From Brevundimonas sp. (GTDB taxonomy: Bacteria; Pseudomonadota; Alphaproteobacteria; Caulobacterales; Caulobacteraceae), in NCBI GenBank assembly GCA_016742215.1, contig JACVCC010000003.1, positions 62,001 through 126,000 of the forward strand: 64,000 nucleotides of DNA, given 5' to 3'. A program made the translations under genes and the position numbers. The notes beneath the pieces are model-generated. The model worked only from the letters and a program-made list of their open reading frames with translations. It was not told where the DNA came from and made no database searches. Every line of letters starts with the position of its first letter. Positions within the stretch are counted from its first letter, which is position 1. This document shows positions 35,221 to 43,714 of this stretch, in pieces.

Positions 35221-35341
35221 TTCGCCTCAAGTAGCGCGAAGCGTCGCAGCCGACCACGGCCTCCGGCCTCTTCGGCCTCAAGTAGCCCGAAGGGCGATAG
35301 GCCAGGGATTTGGCCTCAAGTAGCCCGAAGGGCGGTAGGCC
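35221..35341. repeat. Three copies of a 30-base hairpin repeat upstream of cnoX
   Basis: Units at 35274-35303 and 35312-35341 are nearly identical (GGCCTCAAGTAGCCCGAAGG followed by GCGATAGGCC or GCGGTAGGCC), each able to fold through GGCCT/AGGCC and GCCC/GGGC. A more diverged copy starts at about 35222 (CGCCTCAAGTAGCGCGAAGC). They fill the gap between cnoX and the heparinase-family gene, and the last unit ends six bases before that gene's stop codon. Confidence 0.85.
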
Positions 35342-35346
35342 AAGAG

Positions 35347-37161
35347 TTATGTCGGATCGGCGCCGGCGCCGGCGGGGCTGAGCTTCCAGCGGATGCGGGT
35401 TTCGGAATCGGTGCGGGCCGAGCCGCGCACCACGATCTGCAGCGAGCGGCGGGTCAGGCCCTCGTCGACATGGACCGAGGGCTCGATGGCGACGTCCGGG
35501 CCGTCCGTGCGGAACCACCAGCCGCGCCCCGAATGGCCGCGCAGCAGGATGGAGCGGCGGTCGCGGGCCAGCGAGGCCTGGACGCCGGGCTCCAGCTGGA
35601 AGCGGACGGCATAGGGGGCGGCGATGGCGCGCACGACGTCCTTCTGGCCCGGGGCGGGGTGCAGCCGTTCCTCGGCGCGGAGCTCGTCCAGACGCTGGTC
35701 CAGATAGAGGCGGCGCTGGTGCAGCAGGCCGAAGTCGTGGACCCAGCCGTCGTGCTCCAGCTCGAGCCAGACCGCGCCCTCGCCGTCGCGGCGGTCCGAG
35801 GTCACATGAACGGGACGTCCGACGAGGCGGGCGCCGAGCAGGTCGCCCTTCCAGCCGCCCAGCGGTTCGCCGGTCGAGGTCTCGCCCAGGGTCAGGGTCG
35901 AGTGGCCGGGCGTCAGGCGCAGGCCCTGCCGGTCGGCGGCGCGGGGCGTCCAGCCGCAGCCGGTCACCAGACGATCGCGGCCGCAGAGGATTTCGACCGC
36001 CAGCGGCTGGGCGCAGGCGCGGGCCGACCAGGCGCCCTGGGCCGGCGGGGCGGCGTCGGCCACGACGGTCAGCAGGGGGCTGCGGATGCGGGTGACGCCG
36101 GCCACCGCGCCGGAGATCTCGGCGTCCTTGCGACCCTCCTCGTCCTGCCCGCGCGCGGCGGCGACGCGCTCGGCGGTCGAGGGGCCGCCGCCCTGCATGG
36201 TGGCCAGACGGCCGTCGGGCAGGGTCAGGATCTCGAGCGCCGCCTCCAGACGACGGGCGGCGCCGCCGAGGGCCTCAGGCGGGGCCTCGGACAGCTGGCC
36301 GAGGGCGTCCTCCAGCGTCAGCAGGTCGAGCAGCAGCTCCAGCCCGGCTTCCGGCGAGCGGGTGGCGTGGCCGCCGTCGGCGCCGACGGCGCGGTCCAGC
36401 GCGTTGCCGAGACGGCCGAGCGCGGCCTTGCGGACCCGGGCTCCGGCCGGGCCGGCGAGGGCGCAGCCGACCGTGGCGGCGGCGACCAGACGCTCGGCCC
36501 GGGTGGCCGTGCCGCCGGGGGGACGCAACAGCTGGCGGGCCTGCCGCGCGACGACGTCGGCGAGGCGCAGGCGCTCGTCCTCGGTCGCGATCTGGCCCAT
36601 GCGGCGGGCGGCGCAGGCGAGGTTGAAGGCGCGGCGGGCGAGGATGTCCGGGTCCCAGGCGAACGGCGACCAGCGGGCGAAGATGCGGGCCCAGGCGAGG
36701 GTCAGCCGAACCGCCTCGCGGGCCCCGCGCTCGCCCTGCAGCATCAGCGAGGGCAGCCAGGCGAAGCTGTGCAGGTCGATGGCGAAGGCGCGGTTGGGGC
36801 TGGCGCGGTTGAAGGGATCCTCGTCCGCGGCGATCTCGAGGCTCGCGCCGGCGAGGATGAAGCGGCCGGACAGGATGTTCTTGCCGACGGTCGGGTCGAC
36901 CGGCCGGAAGTCCCGCGGCGTGCAGGCGAAGCCGGTCGCCTTTGAGCCCTTCAGCGTCAGCGAATAGCCGGGCAGGCCGTACAGCTCGATCCAGACCTGA
37001 CGGGTGACCAGCCGGCCGGCGATGGCGGGCCAGAGCGAGGGGCCGGTCTTCGCGCCCGTGCCGCGCACAGGGGTGCGCACGGGCGCGCCGCGCAGGCCGG
37101 GAATCTCGCCCTGCGCCGGGCCGTCCGTTTCGGGACGGGAGAAGGGGCCGATCGGGCTCAT
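35347..37161 (-). CDS. Heparinase II/III-family protein
   Basis: The 604-residue protein fits the heparinase II/III-like family: an alpha-helical toroid domain in the N-terminal half (SFAWLPSLMLQGERGAREAV, AFNLACAARRMGQIATEDER) and a beta-sandwich C-terminal half (WVHDFGLLHQRRLYLDQRLD, YAVRFQLEPGVQASLARD). Characterised members are polysaccharide lyases, but the alphaproteobacterial housekeeping member beside rpe or purH has no known substrate. No signal peptide is evident. Its ATG shares a base with the rpe stop. The frame is open far upstream through rpe, which is a shadow reading. Confidence 0.82.
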   Translation of the reverse strand: MSPIGPFSRPETDGPAQGEIPGLRGAPVRTPVRGTGAKTGPSLWPAIAGRLVTRQVWIELYGLPGYSLTLKGSKATGFACTPRDFRPVDPTVGKNILSGRFILAGASLEIAADEDPFNRASPNRAFAIDLHSFAWLPSLMLQGERGAREAVRLTLAWARIFARWSPFAWDPDILARRAFNLACAARRMGQIATEDERLRLADVVARQARQLLRPPGGTATRAERLVAAATVGCALAGPAGARVRKAALGRLGNALDRAVGADGGHATRSPEAGLELLLDLLTLEDALGQLSEAPPEALGGAARRLEAALEILTLPDGRLATMQGGGPSTAERVAAARGQDEEGRKDAEISGAVAGVTRIRSPLLTVVADAAPPAQGAWSARACAQPLAVEILCGRDRLVTGCGWTPRAADRQGLRLTPGHSTLTLGETSTGEPLGGWKGDLLGARLVGRPVHVTSDRRDGEGAVWLELEHDGWVHDFGLLHQRRLYLDQRLDELRAEERLHPAPGQKDVVRAIAAPYAVRFQLEPGVQASLARDRRSILLRGHSGRGWWFRTDGPDVAIEPSVHVDEGLTRRSLQIVVRGSARTDSETRIRWKLSPAGAGADPT

Positions 37162-37817
37162 CAGGCCTTCAGGGCCGCGATGTTGGCGGCATAGGCGTCC
37201 GGCCCGCCCTTGAAGACGAAGGAGCCGGCGACCAGGGCGTCGGCGCCCGCGGCCACGCAGGCGGCGGCATTGGCCGAGGTCACGCCGCCGTCGACCTGCA
37301 GGTGCGCCTTCGAGCCGGCGGCGTCCAGCAGGGCGCGGGCGCGCTCGATCTTGCGCAGCGAAGTGTCGATGAAGGACTGGCCGCCGAAGCCCGGATTGAC
37401 CGACATCAGCAGGACCAGATCTACCAGCTCGACCACCTCTTCCAGCACGGTCAGGGGGGTGCCGGGGTTCAGCACCACGCCGGCCCTGGCGCCCAGCTGG
37501 CGGATGCGTCCCAAGGTGCGGTGGAGATGCGGGCCGCTCTCGGGGTGGACGGTCAGGATGTCGGCGCCAGCGTCGCGATAGGCCTCCAGCCACGGGTCGA
37601 CCGGGGCGACCATCAGGTGGACGTCGAAGGTCAGCTTCGTGTGCGGCCGGATCGACTTCACGATGTCGGGACCCAGGGTGATGTTGGGCACGAAATGCCC
37701 GTCCATGACGTCGATGTGGATCCAGTCGGCGCCGGCGGCGTCGAGGGCGCGGACCTCCTCGCCCAGCTTCGAGAAATCGCTGGCGAGGATGGAGGGGCAG
37801 ATCAGGGGGGCGGCCAT
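37161..37817 (-). CDS. rpe: Ribulose-phosphate 3-epimerase
   Basis: Rpe interconverts ribulose 5-phosphate and xylulose 5-phosphate in the pentose phosphate pathway. The 218-residue TIM barrel has LICPSILASDFSKLGEEVRA, WIHIDVMDGHFVPNITLGP, FDVHLMV, LLMSVNPGFGGQSFI and the final LQVDGGVTSANAAACVAAGA, which carry the metal and catalytic Asp residues. The ATG at 37817 gives the family N-terminus MAAPLICPSIL; upstream codons in the open frame are not homologous. It is coupled to the heparinase-family gene (TGATG). Confidence 0.95.
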   Translation of the reverse strand: MAAPLICPSILASDFSKLGEEVRALDAAGADWIHIDVMDGHFVPNITLGPDIVKSIRPHTKLTFDVHLMVAPVDPWLEAYRDAGADILTVHPESGPHLHRTLGRIRQLGARAGVVLNPGTPLTVLEEVVELVDLVLLMSVNPGFGGQSFIDTSLRKIERARALLDAAGSKAHLQVDGGVTSANAAACVAAGADALVAGSFVFKGGPDAYAANIAALKA

Positions 37818-37917
37818 GCCCCCGGATAAGGCGGGTCGCGGGCGCGGGCAAGCGGAGGCTGGGTTCCCGGCGCGGGGCGGGTTACACGGTTTGGTCATCG
37901 CAGCCGGGAGCTCTCGC

Positions 37918-38376
37918 ATGGCCGAATATGTCGCCACCATCGAATGGAGCCGGGGCGACCAGTCCTTCCTGGACCAGAAATACAGCCGGGTTCACGACTG
38001 GCGCTTCGACGGCGGGGCGGTGGTGAAGGGTTCGCCGGCCCCGACCAGCGTGCCGGCGCCGATGTCCGATCCCTCGGCCGTGGACCCGGAGGAGGCCCTG
38101 GTGGCCGCCGTGTCCAGTTGTCACATGCTGTTCTTCCTCGCCTTCGCGGCGAAGGCCGGCTTCGTCGTCGACCGGTATCGGGACGACGCGGTCGGCACCA
38201 TGAGCCGGGACGACCGGGGGAAGACGGCGATCACCGAGGTGGTGCTGCGCCCGGATATCGCCTTCTCCGGCGCCGGCCCGGACGCGGCGGCGCTGACGGA
38301 CCTGCACCATCGGGCGCACGAGGCCTGTTACATCGCCAATTCGATCCGGGGCGAGGTGCGGGTGGAAAGCCGCTAG
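37918..38376 (+). CDS. OsmC-family peroxiredoxin-like protein
   Basis: OsmC/Ohr proteins reduce organic hydroperoxides with two cysteines. This 152-residue protein has VAAVSSCHMLFFLAFAAKAG with the peroxidatic Cys, and AHEACYIANSIRGEV with the resolving Cys, in the usual OsmC positions. TSVPAPMSDPSAVDPEEALV precedes the first. The ATG at 37918 is directly preceded by GGGAG at good distance. It converges on the thioredoxin-reductase-like gene, sharing CTAG; both handle thiol redox, though they are on opposite strands. Confidence 0.88.
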   Translation: MAEYVATIEWSRGDQSFLDQKYSRVHDWRFDGGAVVKGSPAPTSVPAPMSDPSAVDPEEALVAAVSSCHMLFFLAFAAKAGFVVDRYRDDAVGTMSRDDRGKTAITEVVLRPDIAFSGAGPDAAALTDLHHRAHEACYIANSIRGEVRVESR

Positions 38377-39284
38377 GCGGCGTCCTCCTCGACCAGCGAT
38401 CGGTGCAGGGCGATGCCGGCCATCATGCCGTCGGCGGCGGCGAAGGTGACGTTGGACATGGCGCGGGCGGCGTCACCGGCGGCGAAGACGCCGGGAACCG
38501 AGGTCTGCTTCATCATGTCGGTGCGGATCAGCATGCCCATCGGGGTTTCCTCGAGCTCGCAGCCCAGCCGGTCGGCCAGGCAACCGGTCAGGCTGACCCG
38601 GGCGCCGATGAAGATCGCCTTCAGCGGCACGAGACGGCCGTCCGTCAGGCGCGCGCCATCGAGCGTGGCGCCGGGCCCTTCCAATGCGGCGACGCGGGTT
38701 CTCTCGATGGTCACGCCGCGTCGGGCCAGCATGGCTTCATCGTCGGGCGAGAAAGACAGGCCCTCTGCAAGCAGGATCGTCTGGCCCCAGTCGGCGATCA
38801 GGCCTGCCTGATGAACGGACATCGGCCCCGAGCCCAGAACCCCGATCGGACCGCCGCCGACTTCGTAGCCGTGGCAGTATGGGCAATGCAGGACCGTCCG
38901 GCCCCAGCGTTCCTTGACGCCCGGGAGGTCGGGCGTCGCGTCCTGAACGCCCGAAGCGAGAACGACACGACGGCCGAGGGCGGTCGAGCCGTCCGCCAGA
39001 CGAACCTCGAAGCCGCGATCCACCGGCCTGATGTCAACGGCCTCGCCGGAGCGGAAGACGGCGGTGGGATAGGCGGCGACCTGGGCGCGCGCCTCGGCGG
39101 CGATCTCTGAGCCCGCCACGCCGTCGCGGCCCATTACCCCGTGGGCGTGGCTGGCGAAGCGGTTGCGCGGCCGCCGGTCGTCGATGACCAGAACCCGACG
39201 ACGGGCGCGGGCCAGCGGCATCGCCGCGTTCAGGCCGGCGTAGGAGCCGCCGATGATCACGGCGTCATGCATGTTGGCGTCCAT
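38373..39284 (-). CDS. Thioredoxin-reductase-like NAD(P)/FAD oxidoreductase
   Basis: This 303-residue flavoprotein has an FAD-binding VIIGGSYAGLNAAMPLARAR, a CPYCHG redox pair at about residues 134-139 in place of thioredoxin reductase's CATC, the NAD(P)-binding IGVLGSGPMSVHQAGLIAD, and the second FAD motif GVFAAGDAARAMSNVTFAAA. Its partner is unknown; no small thioredoxin is adjacent. The N-terminus overlaps the upstream Rrf2 gene by 20 bases, so the two are one operon and probably respond to the same redox signal. Confidence 0.85.
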   Translation of the reverse strand: MDANMHDAVIIGGSYAGLNAAMPLARARRRVLVIDDRRPRNRFASHAHGVMGRDGVAGSEIAAEARAQVAAYPTAVFRSGEAVDIRPVDRGFEVRLADGSTALGRRVVLASGVQDATPDLPGVKERWGRTVLHCPYCHGYEVGGGPIGVLGSGPMSVHQAGLIADWGQTILLAEGLSFSPDDEAMLARRGVTIERTRVAALEGPGATLDGARLTDGRLVPLKAIFIGARVSLTGCLADRLGCELEETPMGMLIRTDMMKQTSVPGVFAAGDAARAMSNVTFAAADGMMAGIALHRSLVEEDAA

Positions 39285-39726
39285 GGGAGCCTCCGATGTT
39301 CAGGTCTTTCGCCCGGTCCGCGAAGTCTGCGGCCAGGTCGGCGAGGGTGATGCGGGCGAGCCGCGCCTCGATGAGGGCGCGGGCCTCGGCATAGGCGCCG
39401 GCCAGAGCGTTGTTGACGGCGGCCTCGACCAGACAGCCCGGGCTCTCCGCCGGCGGGGTCTCGGGAACCAGCGACGGCTCGCCCAGCGCTTCATGGATTT
39501 CCCGCAGGGTGATGGCCTCAAGAGGACGCCCCAGCCGCCAGCCGCCGCCGTGTCCCTTCTCCGAGACAACCAGCCCACGTTCCCGCAGCCCGGCCATGGT
39601 GCGGCGGACGACGACGGGGTTGGTGTGCAGGCAGGCGGCCAGCTGGTCCGAGGTCATGGGGCCGTCGTTCTGGCCCATGTGGAGCAGGGCATGGAGAACG
39701 CCGGACAGGCGGGAGTCGCGTTTCAT
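39265..39726 (-). CDS. Rrf2-family transcriptional regulator
   Basis: The 153-residue protein has the Rrf2 winged helix (SGVLHALLHMGQNDGPMTSD, HTNPVVVRRTMAGLRERGLV, GHGGGWRLGRPLEAITLREI). It contains a single cysteine at about residue 99 (SPGCLVEAAVNNALAGAYAE), so it lacks the three-cysteine Fe-S set of IscR/NsrR and resembles the YwnA/YjeB-like group that may sense redox or electrophiles through one Cys. It overlaps and probably controls the oxidoreductase gene. A palindrome sits at its own start. Confidence 0.87.
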   Translation of the reverse strand: MKRDSRLSGVLHALLHMGQNDGPMTSDQLAACLHTNPVVVRRTMAGLRERGLVVSEKGHGGGWRLGRPLEAITLREIHEALGEPSLVPETPPAESPGCLVEAAVNNALAGAYAEARALIEARLARITLADLAADFADRAKDLNIGGSHGRQHA

Positions 39727-39743
39727 GTAACTTCAATTGTTAC
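39727..39743. promoter_or_regulatory. Palindromic operator candidate GTAAC-N7-GTTAC before the Rrf2 gene
   Basis: GTAAC, TTCAATT, GTTAC lies directly upstream of the Rrf2 start codon in an AT-rich island. Position and symmetry fit autoregulation by the Rrf2 protein. Function is inferred. Confidence 0.6.
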
Positions 39744-39787
39744 GTGATGGGGCGAACGTCAAGAGCGGTCTGGTAGATTCTCTTGCA

Positions 39788-40543
39788 TCAGGCCGGAGGC
39801 GCCGCCGCGACGTCCGTGAGGAGGGCGGAGAAGCGGCGCAGGGCTTCGGCGGTCAGTTCCGGATGGTAGCGCATCGGTGGAGCGGTCATGGGCTCGTCGA
39901 AGCTGTGGGTGCCCTCGGCGATCCAGGTCTCAACCTCGACGCCGCAGTTCCGGACCATGGCGTGAACCTTTTCCGCGTTCCGCACCGTCGTCAGGTGGTC
40001 GGTCCGGGCGATGACGGCGAGGGTGCGCGGGCAGTGCTTCCACGGCCGCATCCGGTTCAGGGCGGCGACGCCGATGTAGGGGTAGGCGAGGTAGGCCCCG
40101 ATCACGCCTTTCAGGCTGATGCCGTCGGGGTCCGCTACGCCGAGCATGCCCGGCTTCCGGTCCGAGCTCATCGCTTCCATAATGCCCCAGCCGCCGTGGC
40201 TCCAGCCGGCCAGGACGATCTTGTCGGACGAGACATCCGGCCTGCGGGATATTCCATCCAGCGCCGCGAGGACGTCGCCGGCGCGTTGCCATCCCCTGAG
40301 GATCAGACCTGTGCAGACCGTCGCCATTGCGAACTGACGGCTCCAGCCACGCGGTCCGTAGGAATCGACGATGAAGGCGCGCCATCCGGCGACCTTCGCC
40401 GCCTCGGCATAGCGGGGCAGGTGGCCGCGCAAGCCGCCGCAGCCGTGGAACAGGATCACCGCCGGGCGGGGGCGGTCGTCATCAGGGCCGACGACGGTCA
40501 TGCCGCGTTCGAGCAAGGTCCAGCGCTGGGCGAGGGTTTGCAT
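39788..40543 (-). CDS. Alpha/beta hydrolase (dienelactone hydrolase-like)
   Basis: The 251-residue protein has the alpha/beta-hydrolase oxyanion segment AVILFHGCGGLRGHL, a nucleophile elbow VLAGWSHGGWGIME (Ser in GWSHGG), a candidate acid in TLAVIARTDHLTTV and the catalytic His in AEGTHSFDEPM. The overall layout resembles dienelactone-hydrolase-like esterases, whose nucleophile is usually Cys; here it is Ser. There is no signal peptide. The substrate is unknown. Between its start and purH lies a heptamer repeat hairpin. Confidence 0.82.
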   Translation of the reverse strand: MQTLAQRWTLLERGMTVVGPDDDRPRPAVILFHGCGGLRGHLPRYAEAAKVAGWRAFIVDSYGPRGWSRQFAMATVCTGLILRGWQRAGDVLAALDGISRRPDVSSDKIVLAGWSHGGWGIMEAMSSDRKPGMLGVADPDGISLKGVIGAYLAYPYIGVAALNRMRPWKHCPRTLAVIARTDHLTTVRNAEKVHAMVRNCGVEVETWIAEGTHSFDEPMTAPPMRYHPELTAEALRRFSALLTDVAAAPPA

Positions 40544-40560
40544 GGGTGGAGCTTAACCGG

Positions 40561-40686
40561 GAGGGCCGGAGGGTCGAAGTGATTAGTGATTAGTGGCTAG
40601 TGATTGCCGGTTCGGCCCTCGCGCCACGGAAGGCGAGCGCCGGCGCCGGCTGCAGCTGGCCACCAATCACCAACCACCAATCACTT
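40561..40686. repeat. Heptamer repeat hairpin, copy A (AGTGATT units)
   Basis: Four tandem seven-base units at 40578-40605 (AGTGATT, AGTGATT, AGTGGCT, AGTGATT) face three inverted units at 40665-40685 (AATCACC, AACCACC, AATCACT). An extra inverted pair GAGGGCCG (40561-40568) and CGGCCCTC (40613-40620) encloses the left units. A second copy of this family is at 44473-44542. Confidence 0.82.
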
Positions 40687-40713
40687 TCCGCCCCGGTCGG
40701 CGGCCGGGCGGGC

Positions 40714-42318
40714 TCAGTGCCTGAAGACGCGGACCCCGGTGAAGGCCATGGCGATGCCCTTCTCGTCGGCGGCGGCGATGACCTCGGCGTCGCGCATGGA
40801 GCCGCCCGGCTGGATCACGGCGGCGGCACCGGCGGCGACCGCTTCCAGCAGACCGTCGGCGAACGGGAAGAAGGCTTCCGAGGCGCAGGCCGAGCCTTCG
40901 GCCAGAGAGGTGGTCAGACCCTTGGCCTGACCGGCTTCCTTCGCGCGAATGGCGGCGATGCGGGCGCTGTCGCGGCGGTTCATCTGGCCGGCGCCGATGC
41001 CGGCGGTCTGGCCGTCCTTCGCATAGACGATGGCGTTGGACTTCACGTGCTTGGCCACGGTGAAGGCGAACAGCATGTCCTGGATCTCGGTCGGCGTCGG
41101 CTGGCGCTTCGTGACGATCTTCAGGTCCGAAGGCTTGATCAGGGACCGGTCGCGGGACTGGACCAGGAAGCCGCCGGCGACCGAGCGGAAGACCTCGCCC
41201 GCGCCGTGCGGATCGGGCAGGCCGTCGGTGATCAGCAGGCGCAGGTTCTTCTTGGCGGCGAAGACGGCCTTCGCCTCGTCGTCGGCGCCCGGGGCGATGA
41301 CGACCTCGGTGAAGATGCCGGTGATGGCGCGGGCGTCGTCGCCGTTCAGCGGGCGGTTGACGGCGATGACTCCGCCGAAGGCCGAGACGGCGTCGCATTC
41401 CAGCGCGCGGGCATAGGCTTCCGACAGGTCCTTGCCGACCGCGACGCCGCAGGGGTTGGCGTGTTTGACGATTACGACGGCCGGCTGCTCGAACTCGGCG
41501 ACCAGCTCATAGGCGGCGTCGGCGTCGGCGATGTTGTTGTAGCCCAGCTCCTTGCCCTGCACCTGCTCGGCCCAGGCCACCCCGGGTCGTAGTTCCCCGG
41601 TGCGGTAGAAGGCGCCCGTCTGATGCGGGTTCTCGCCGTAGCGCAGGGTCTGGGCCAGCGAGCCGGCGATCGACTTGCGGGCCGGGGCGGCGTCCTCCAG
41701 CTGGCCGGCGAACCAGCCCGAGACCGCGGCGTCATAGGCGGCGGTGCGGGCGAAGGCGCGGGCGGCGAGGCGTTTGCGCAGGGCCATGGTGGTGGTCCCG
41801 TCGGCCTTCAGGGCCTCCAGCAGTTCGGCCACGGCGGTCTGGTCGACGCAGACGGCGACATAGCCGTGGTTCTTGGAGCCCGAGCGGATCATGGCCGGGC
41901 CGCCGATGTCGATGTTTTCGACTACGGCGTCGAAGCCGCCGCCCGAGGCCACGGTGGCCTCGAAGGGATAGAGGTCGACCCAGACGATATCGATCGGGCC
42001 GATGTCGTGGGTGGTCATGGCCTCGGCGTGATGGGCCGCGTCGCGCACGCCCAGCAGGCCGCCGTGGACCACCGGGTGCAGGGTCTTGACCCGGCCATCC
42101 ATCATCTCGGGGAAGCCGGTCAGGTCGGCGACGTCCTTCACCGGCAGGCCGAAGCCGGCGATGGCGGCGCGGGTGCCGCCGGTCGAGACCAGTTCGACGC
42201 CCAGGTCGTGCAGGGTGCGTGCCGCATCCTCCAGCCCCGTCTTGTCGCTGAGCGAGATCAGGGCGCGCTTCGGCGCCACGCGGTCGGGCGCGGGGGGAAA
42301 GTCGGGAGCGGCGGGCAT
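40714..42318 (-). CDS. purH: Bifunctional AICAR formyltransferase / IMP cyclohydrolase
   Basis: PurH performs the last two steps of IMP synthesis. The 534-residue protein has the IMP cyclohydrolase domain first ([46 protein letters not shown]) and the formyltransferase domain after about residue 200 ([29 protein letters not shown] with the catalytic Lys-His, [14 protein letters not shown]), ending [13 protein letters not shown]. Start and length are standard. It is transcribed alone. Confidence 0.96.
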   Translation of the reverse strand: MPAAPDFPPAPDRVAPKRALISLSDKTGLEDAARTLHDLGVELVSTGGTRAAIAGFGLPVKDVADLTGFPEMMDGRVKTLHPVVHGGLLGVRDAAHHAEAMTTHDIGPIDIVWVDLYPFEATVASGGGFDAVVENIDIGGPAMIRSGSKNHGYVAVCVDQTAVAELLEALKADGTTTMALRKRLAARAFARTAAYDAAVSGWFAGQLEDAAPARKSIAGSLAQTLRYGENPHQTGAFYRTGELRPGVAWAEQVQGKELGYNNIADADAAYELVAEFEQPAVVIVKHANPCGVAVGKDLSEAYARALECDAVSAFGGVIAVNRPLNGDDARAITGIFTEVVIAPGADDEAKAVFAAKKNLRLLITDGLPDPHGAGEVFRSVAGGFLVQSRDRSLIKPSDLKIVTKRQPTPTEIQDMLFAFTVAKHVKSNAIVYAKDGQTAGIGAGQMNRRDSARIAAIRAKEAGQAKGLTTSLAEGSACASEAFFPFADGLLEAVAAGAAAVIQPGGSMRDAEVIAAADEKGIAMAFTGVRVFRH

Positions 42319-42451
42319 GGCGGCGTCCGTGGGCTGGAATGGGTCGGGGAGACGCGCGGGGCTCTAGCACGGGCACGGACGGAAAGTCAGCCGCGGCGGG
42401 CGCGAAACCATGCGGCTTGACTCATTTCGATGTTTAGCTAATTGTCGCAAT

Positions 42452-42748
42452 ATGAGTTCGGTCTTCAGAGCCCTTTCCGATCCCACGCGCCGCCGGGTGC
42501 TGCAGCTGTTGCGGCAGGGCCCGATGAGCGCGGGCGAACTGAGCGACCGGTTCGATGTCTCCAGACCGACGATGTCGGCGCATTTCGCGGTGCTGAAGGA
42601 GGCCGATCTGGTCCACGCGGAGAAGGCGGGGAAGTCCGTCATCTATCATTTGAAGCTGTCGGTGCTGGAGGAGGCGCTGCTGGGCTTCGTTCATTCGTTC
42701 GGGACGGGCGCCGAGGCGCCGGAGCCCGGCAAGGAGACGGCGAAATGA
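42452..42748 (+). CDS. ArsR-type autorepressor (SdpR-like)
   Basis: A 98-residue winged-helix regulator: SSVFRALSDPTRRRVLQLLR, GPMSAGELSDRFDVSRPTMS, AHFAVLKEADLVHAEKAGKS, VIYHLKLSVLEEALLGF. It lacks the ELCVCDL metal-binding cysteines, so it is unlikely to be a metal sensor. The pattern matches SdpR-like autorepressors that precede SdpI-type membrane proteins, as here (ATGA overlap with the next gene). An AT-rich stretch with a GACTC site lies just upstream of the ATG at 42452. Confidence 0.82.
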   Translation: MSSVFRALSDPTRRRVLQLLRQGPMSAGELSDRFDVSRPTMSAHFAVLKEADLVHAEKAGKSVIYHLKLSVLEEALLGFVHSFGTGAEAPEPGKETAK

Positions 42749-43119
42749 AAAAGGATCTGATCCCGAGCCTCATTCTGGCCGGCGGCATGATCGGCATCGC
42801 CCTGGCGGCGAGCCTGGCGCGACAGCAGGGCTGGCTGGACAGCGAGGCGGTCAACCGGATCGTCATGGGGACCATCGGACTGATGCTGGTCTGGGTCGGC
42901 AACCGAATGCCCAAGACCTTCGTCCCGGCCGCGGCCGCCCGGGAGGTCAACCGCATCGGCGGCTGGTCGATGGTGCTGAGCGGACTGGTCTACGCCGGCC
43001 TGTGGGCCTTCGCCCCGACCGATGTGGCGGTGATCGGCGGCTGCGCGGCGGTGATCGTCGGCATCGCGGTGACGGTGGGGACCTGCCTGTCGCTGCGGGC
43101 GAAGGCGCCGGCGGCCTAG
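42745..43119 (+). CDS. Small membrane protein, SdpI-like
   Basis: A 124-residue protein with four hydrophobic helices (starting LIPSLILAGGMIGIALAASL). The segment LMLVWVGNRMPKTFVPAAAA resembles the GN.MPK motif of SdpI immunity-type proteins, and RIGGWSMVLSGLVYAGLWAF follows. It is coupled to the SdpR-like regulator. In Bacillus, SdpI both protects against the SdpC toxin and sequesters SdpR; no toxin gene is seen here, so the role could be different. The family match is partial. Confidence 0.6.
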   Translation: MKKDLIPSLILAGGMIGIALAASLARQQGWLDSEAVNRIVMGTIGLMLVWVGNRMPKTFVPAAAAREVNRIGGWSMVLSGLVYAGLWAFAPTDVAVIGGCAAVIVGIAVTVGTCLSLRAKAPAA

Positions 43120-43122
43120 GGA

Positions 43123-43662
43123 TCAGTCCAGCGCCCCGAAATCCACCACCTGCACCGGATCCCGGCCGATCAGCGTCAGGAACCGCCGGAACTCGGCCTG
43201 CGCCATCGCCGTGGTGGCCGTATTGGTCAGGGGGTGGAAGTTGACGATGTCGGCGTCCCACAGGGCCTTGTCGAGGATGAAGGTCGCCCGCCGGTCGGGG
43301 TCGTTGATCAGGCCCAAGGCCGTGACCGAGCCGGGGCGCACGCCGAGCGTCTCGTACAGCAGGGTCTCGTTGCCGAAGGACAGGCGGTCCGAGCCGATGG
43401 TCTTCGGCGCGCGCTTCAGGTCGACGACTGTGTCCTGACGGGCGGAGATCAGCCAGAGCTGTCCCTTCTTGTCCTTGAGGAAGAGGTTCTTGGTGTGGGC
43501 GCCGGGCATGGAGGCCTTGAGCTCCAGCCCCTCCTCGACGCGGAAGACGGCCGGGTGCTCGTGATTGTCGAAGGCGAGGCCCTGATCGGTCATCCAGGCC
43601 AGCAGGCGGGCGGAGTCGAACGGAGGCAGGGTCACTGGTTCGGGCGTCTTGTCTTCGGTCAT
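43123..43662 (-). CDS. YbaK-domain aminoacyl-tRNA editing protein (ProXp-ala/PrdX type)
   Basis: The 179-residue protein is a free-standing editing domain, likely hydrolysing Ala-tRNA-Pro. Signatures are [20 protein letters not shown] with the conserved Lys, [40 protein letters not shown] and the C-terminal [20 protein letters not shown]. It converges on the SdpI-like gene with a gap of three bases. Substrate specificity is inferred from similarity to PrdX. Confidence 0.88.
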   Translation of the reverse strand: MTEDKTPEPVTLPPFDSARLLAWMTDQGLAFDNHEHPAVFRVEEGLELKASMPGAHTKNLFLKDKKGQLWLISARQDTVVDLKRAPKTIGSDRLSFGNETLLYETLGVRPGSVTALGLINDPDRRATFILDKALWDADIVNFHPLTNTATTAMAQAEFRRFLTLIGRDPVQVVDFGALD

Positions 43663-43714
43663 GCCGCGAAGCTAGGGAAGATGACCTGCCCCGACCAGTG
43701 CCGGAGACCGCCTC

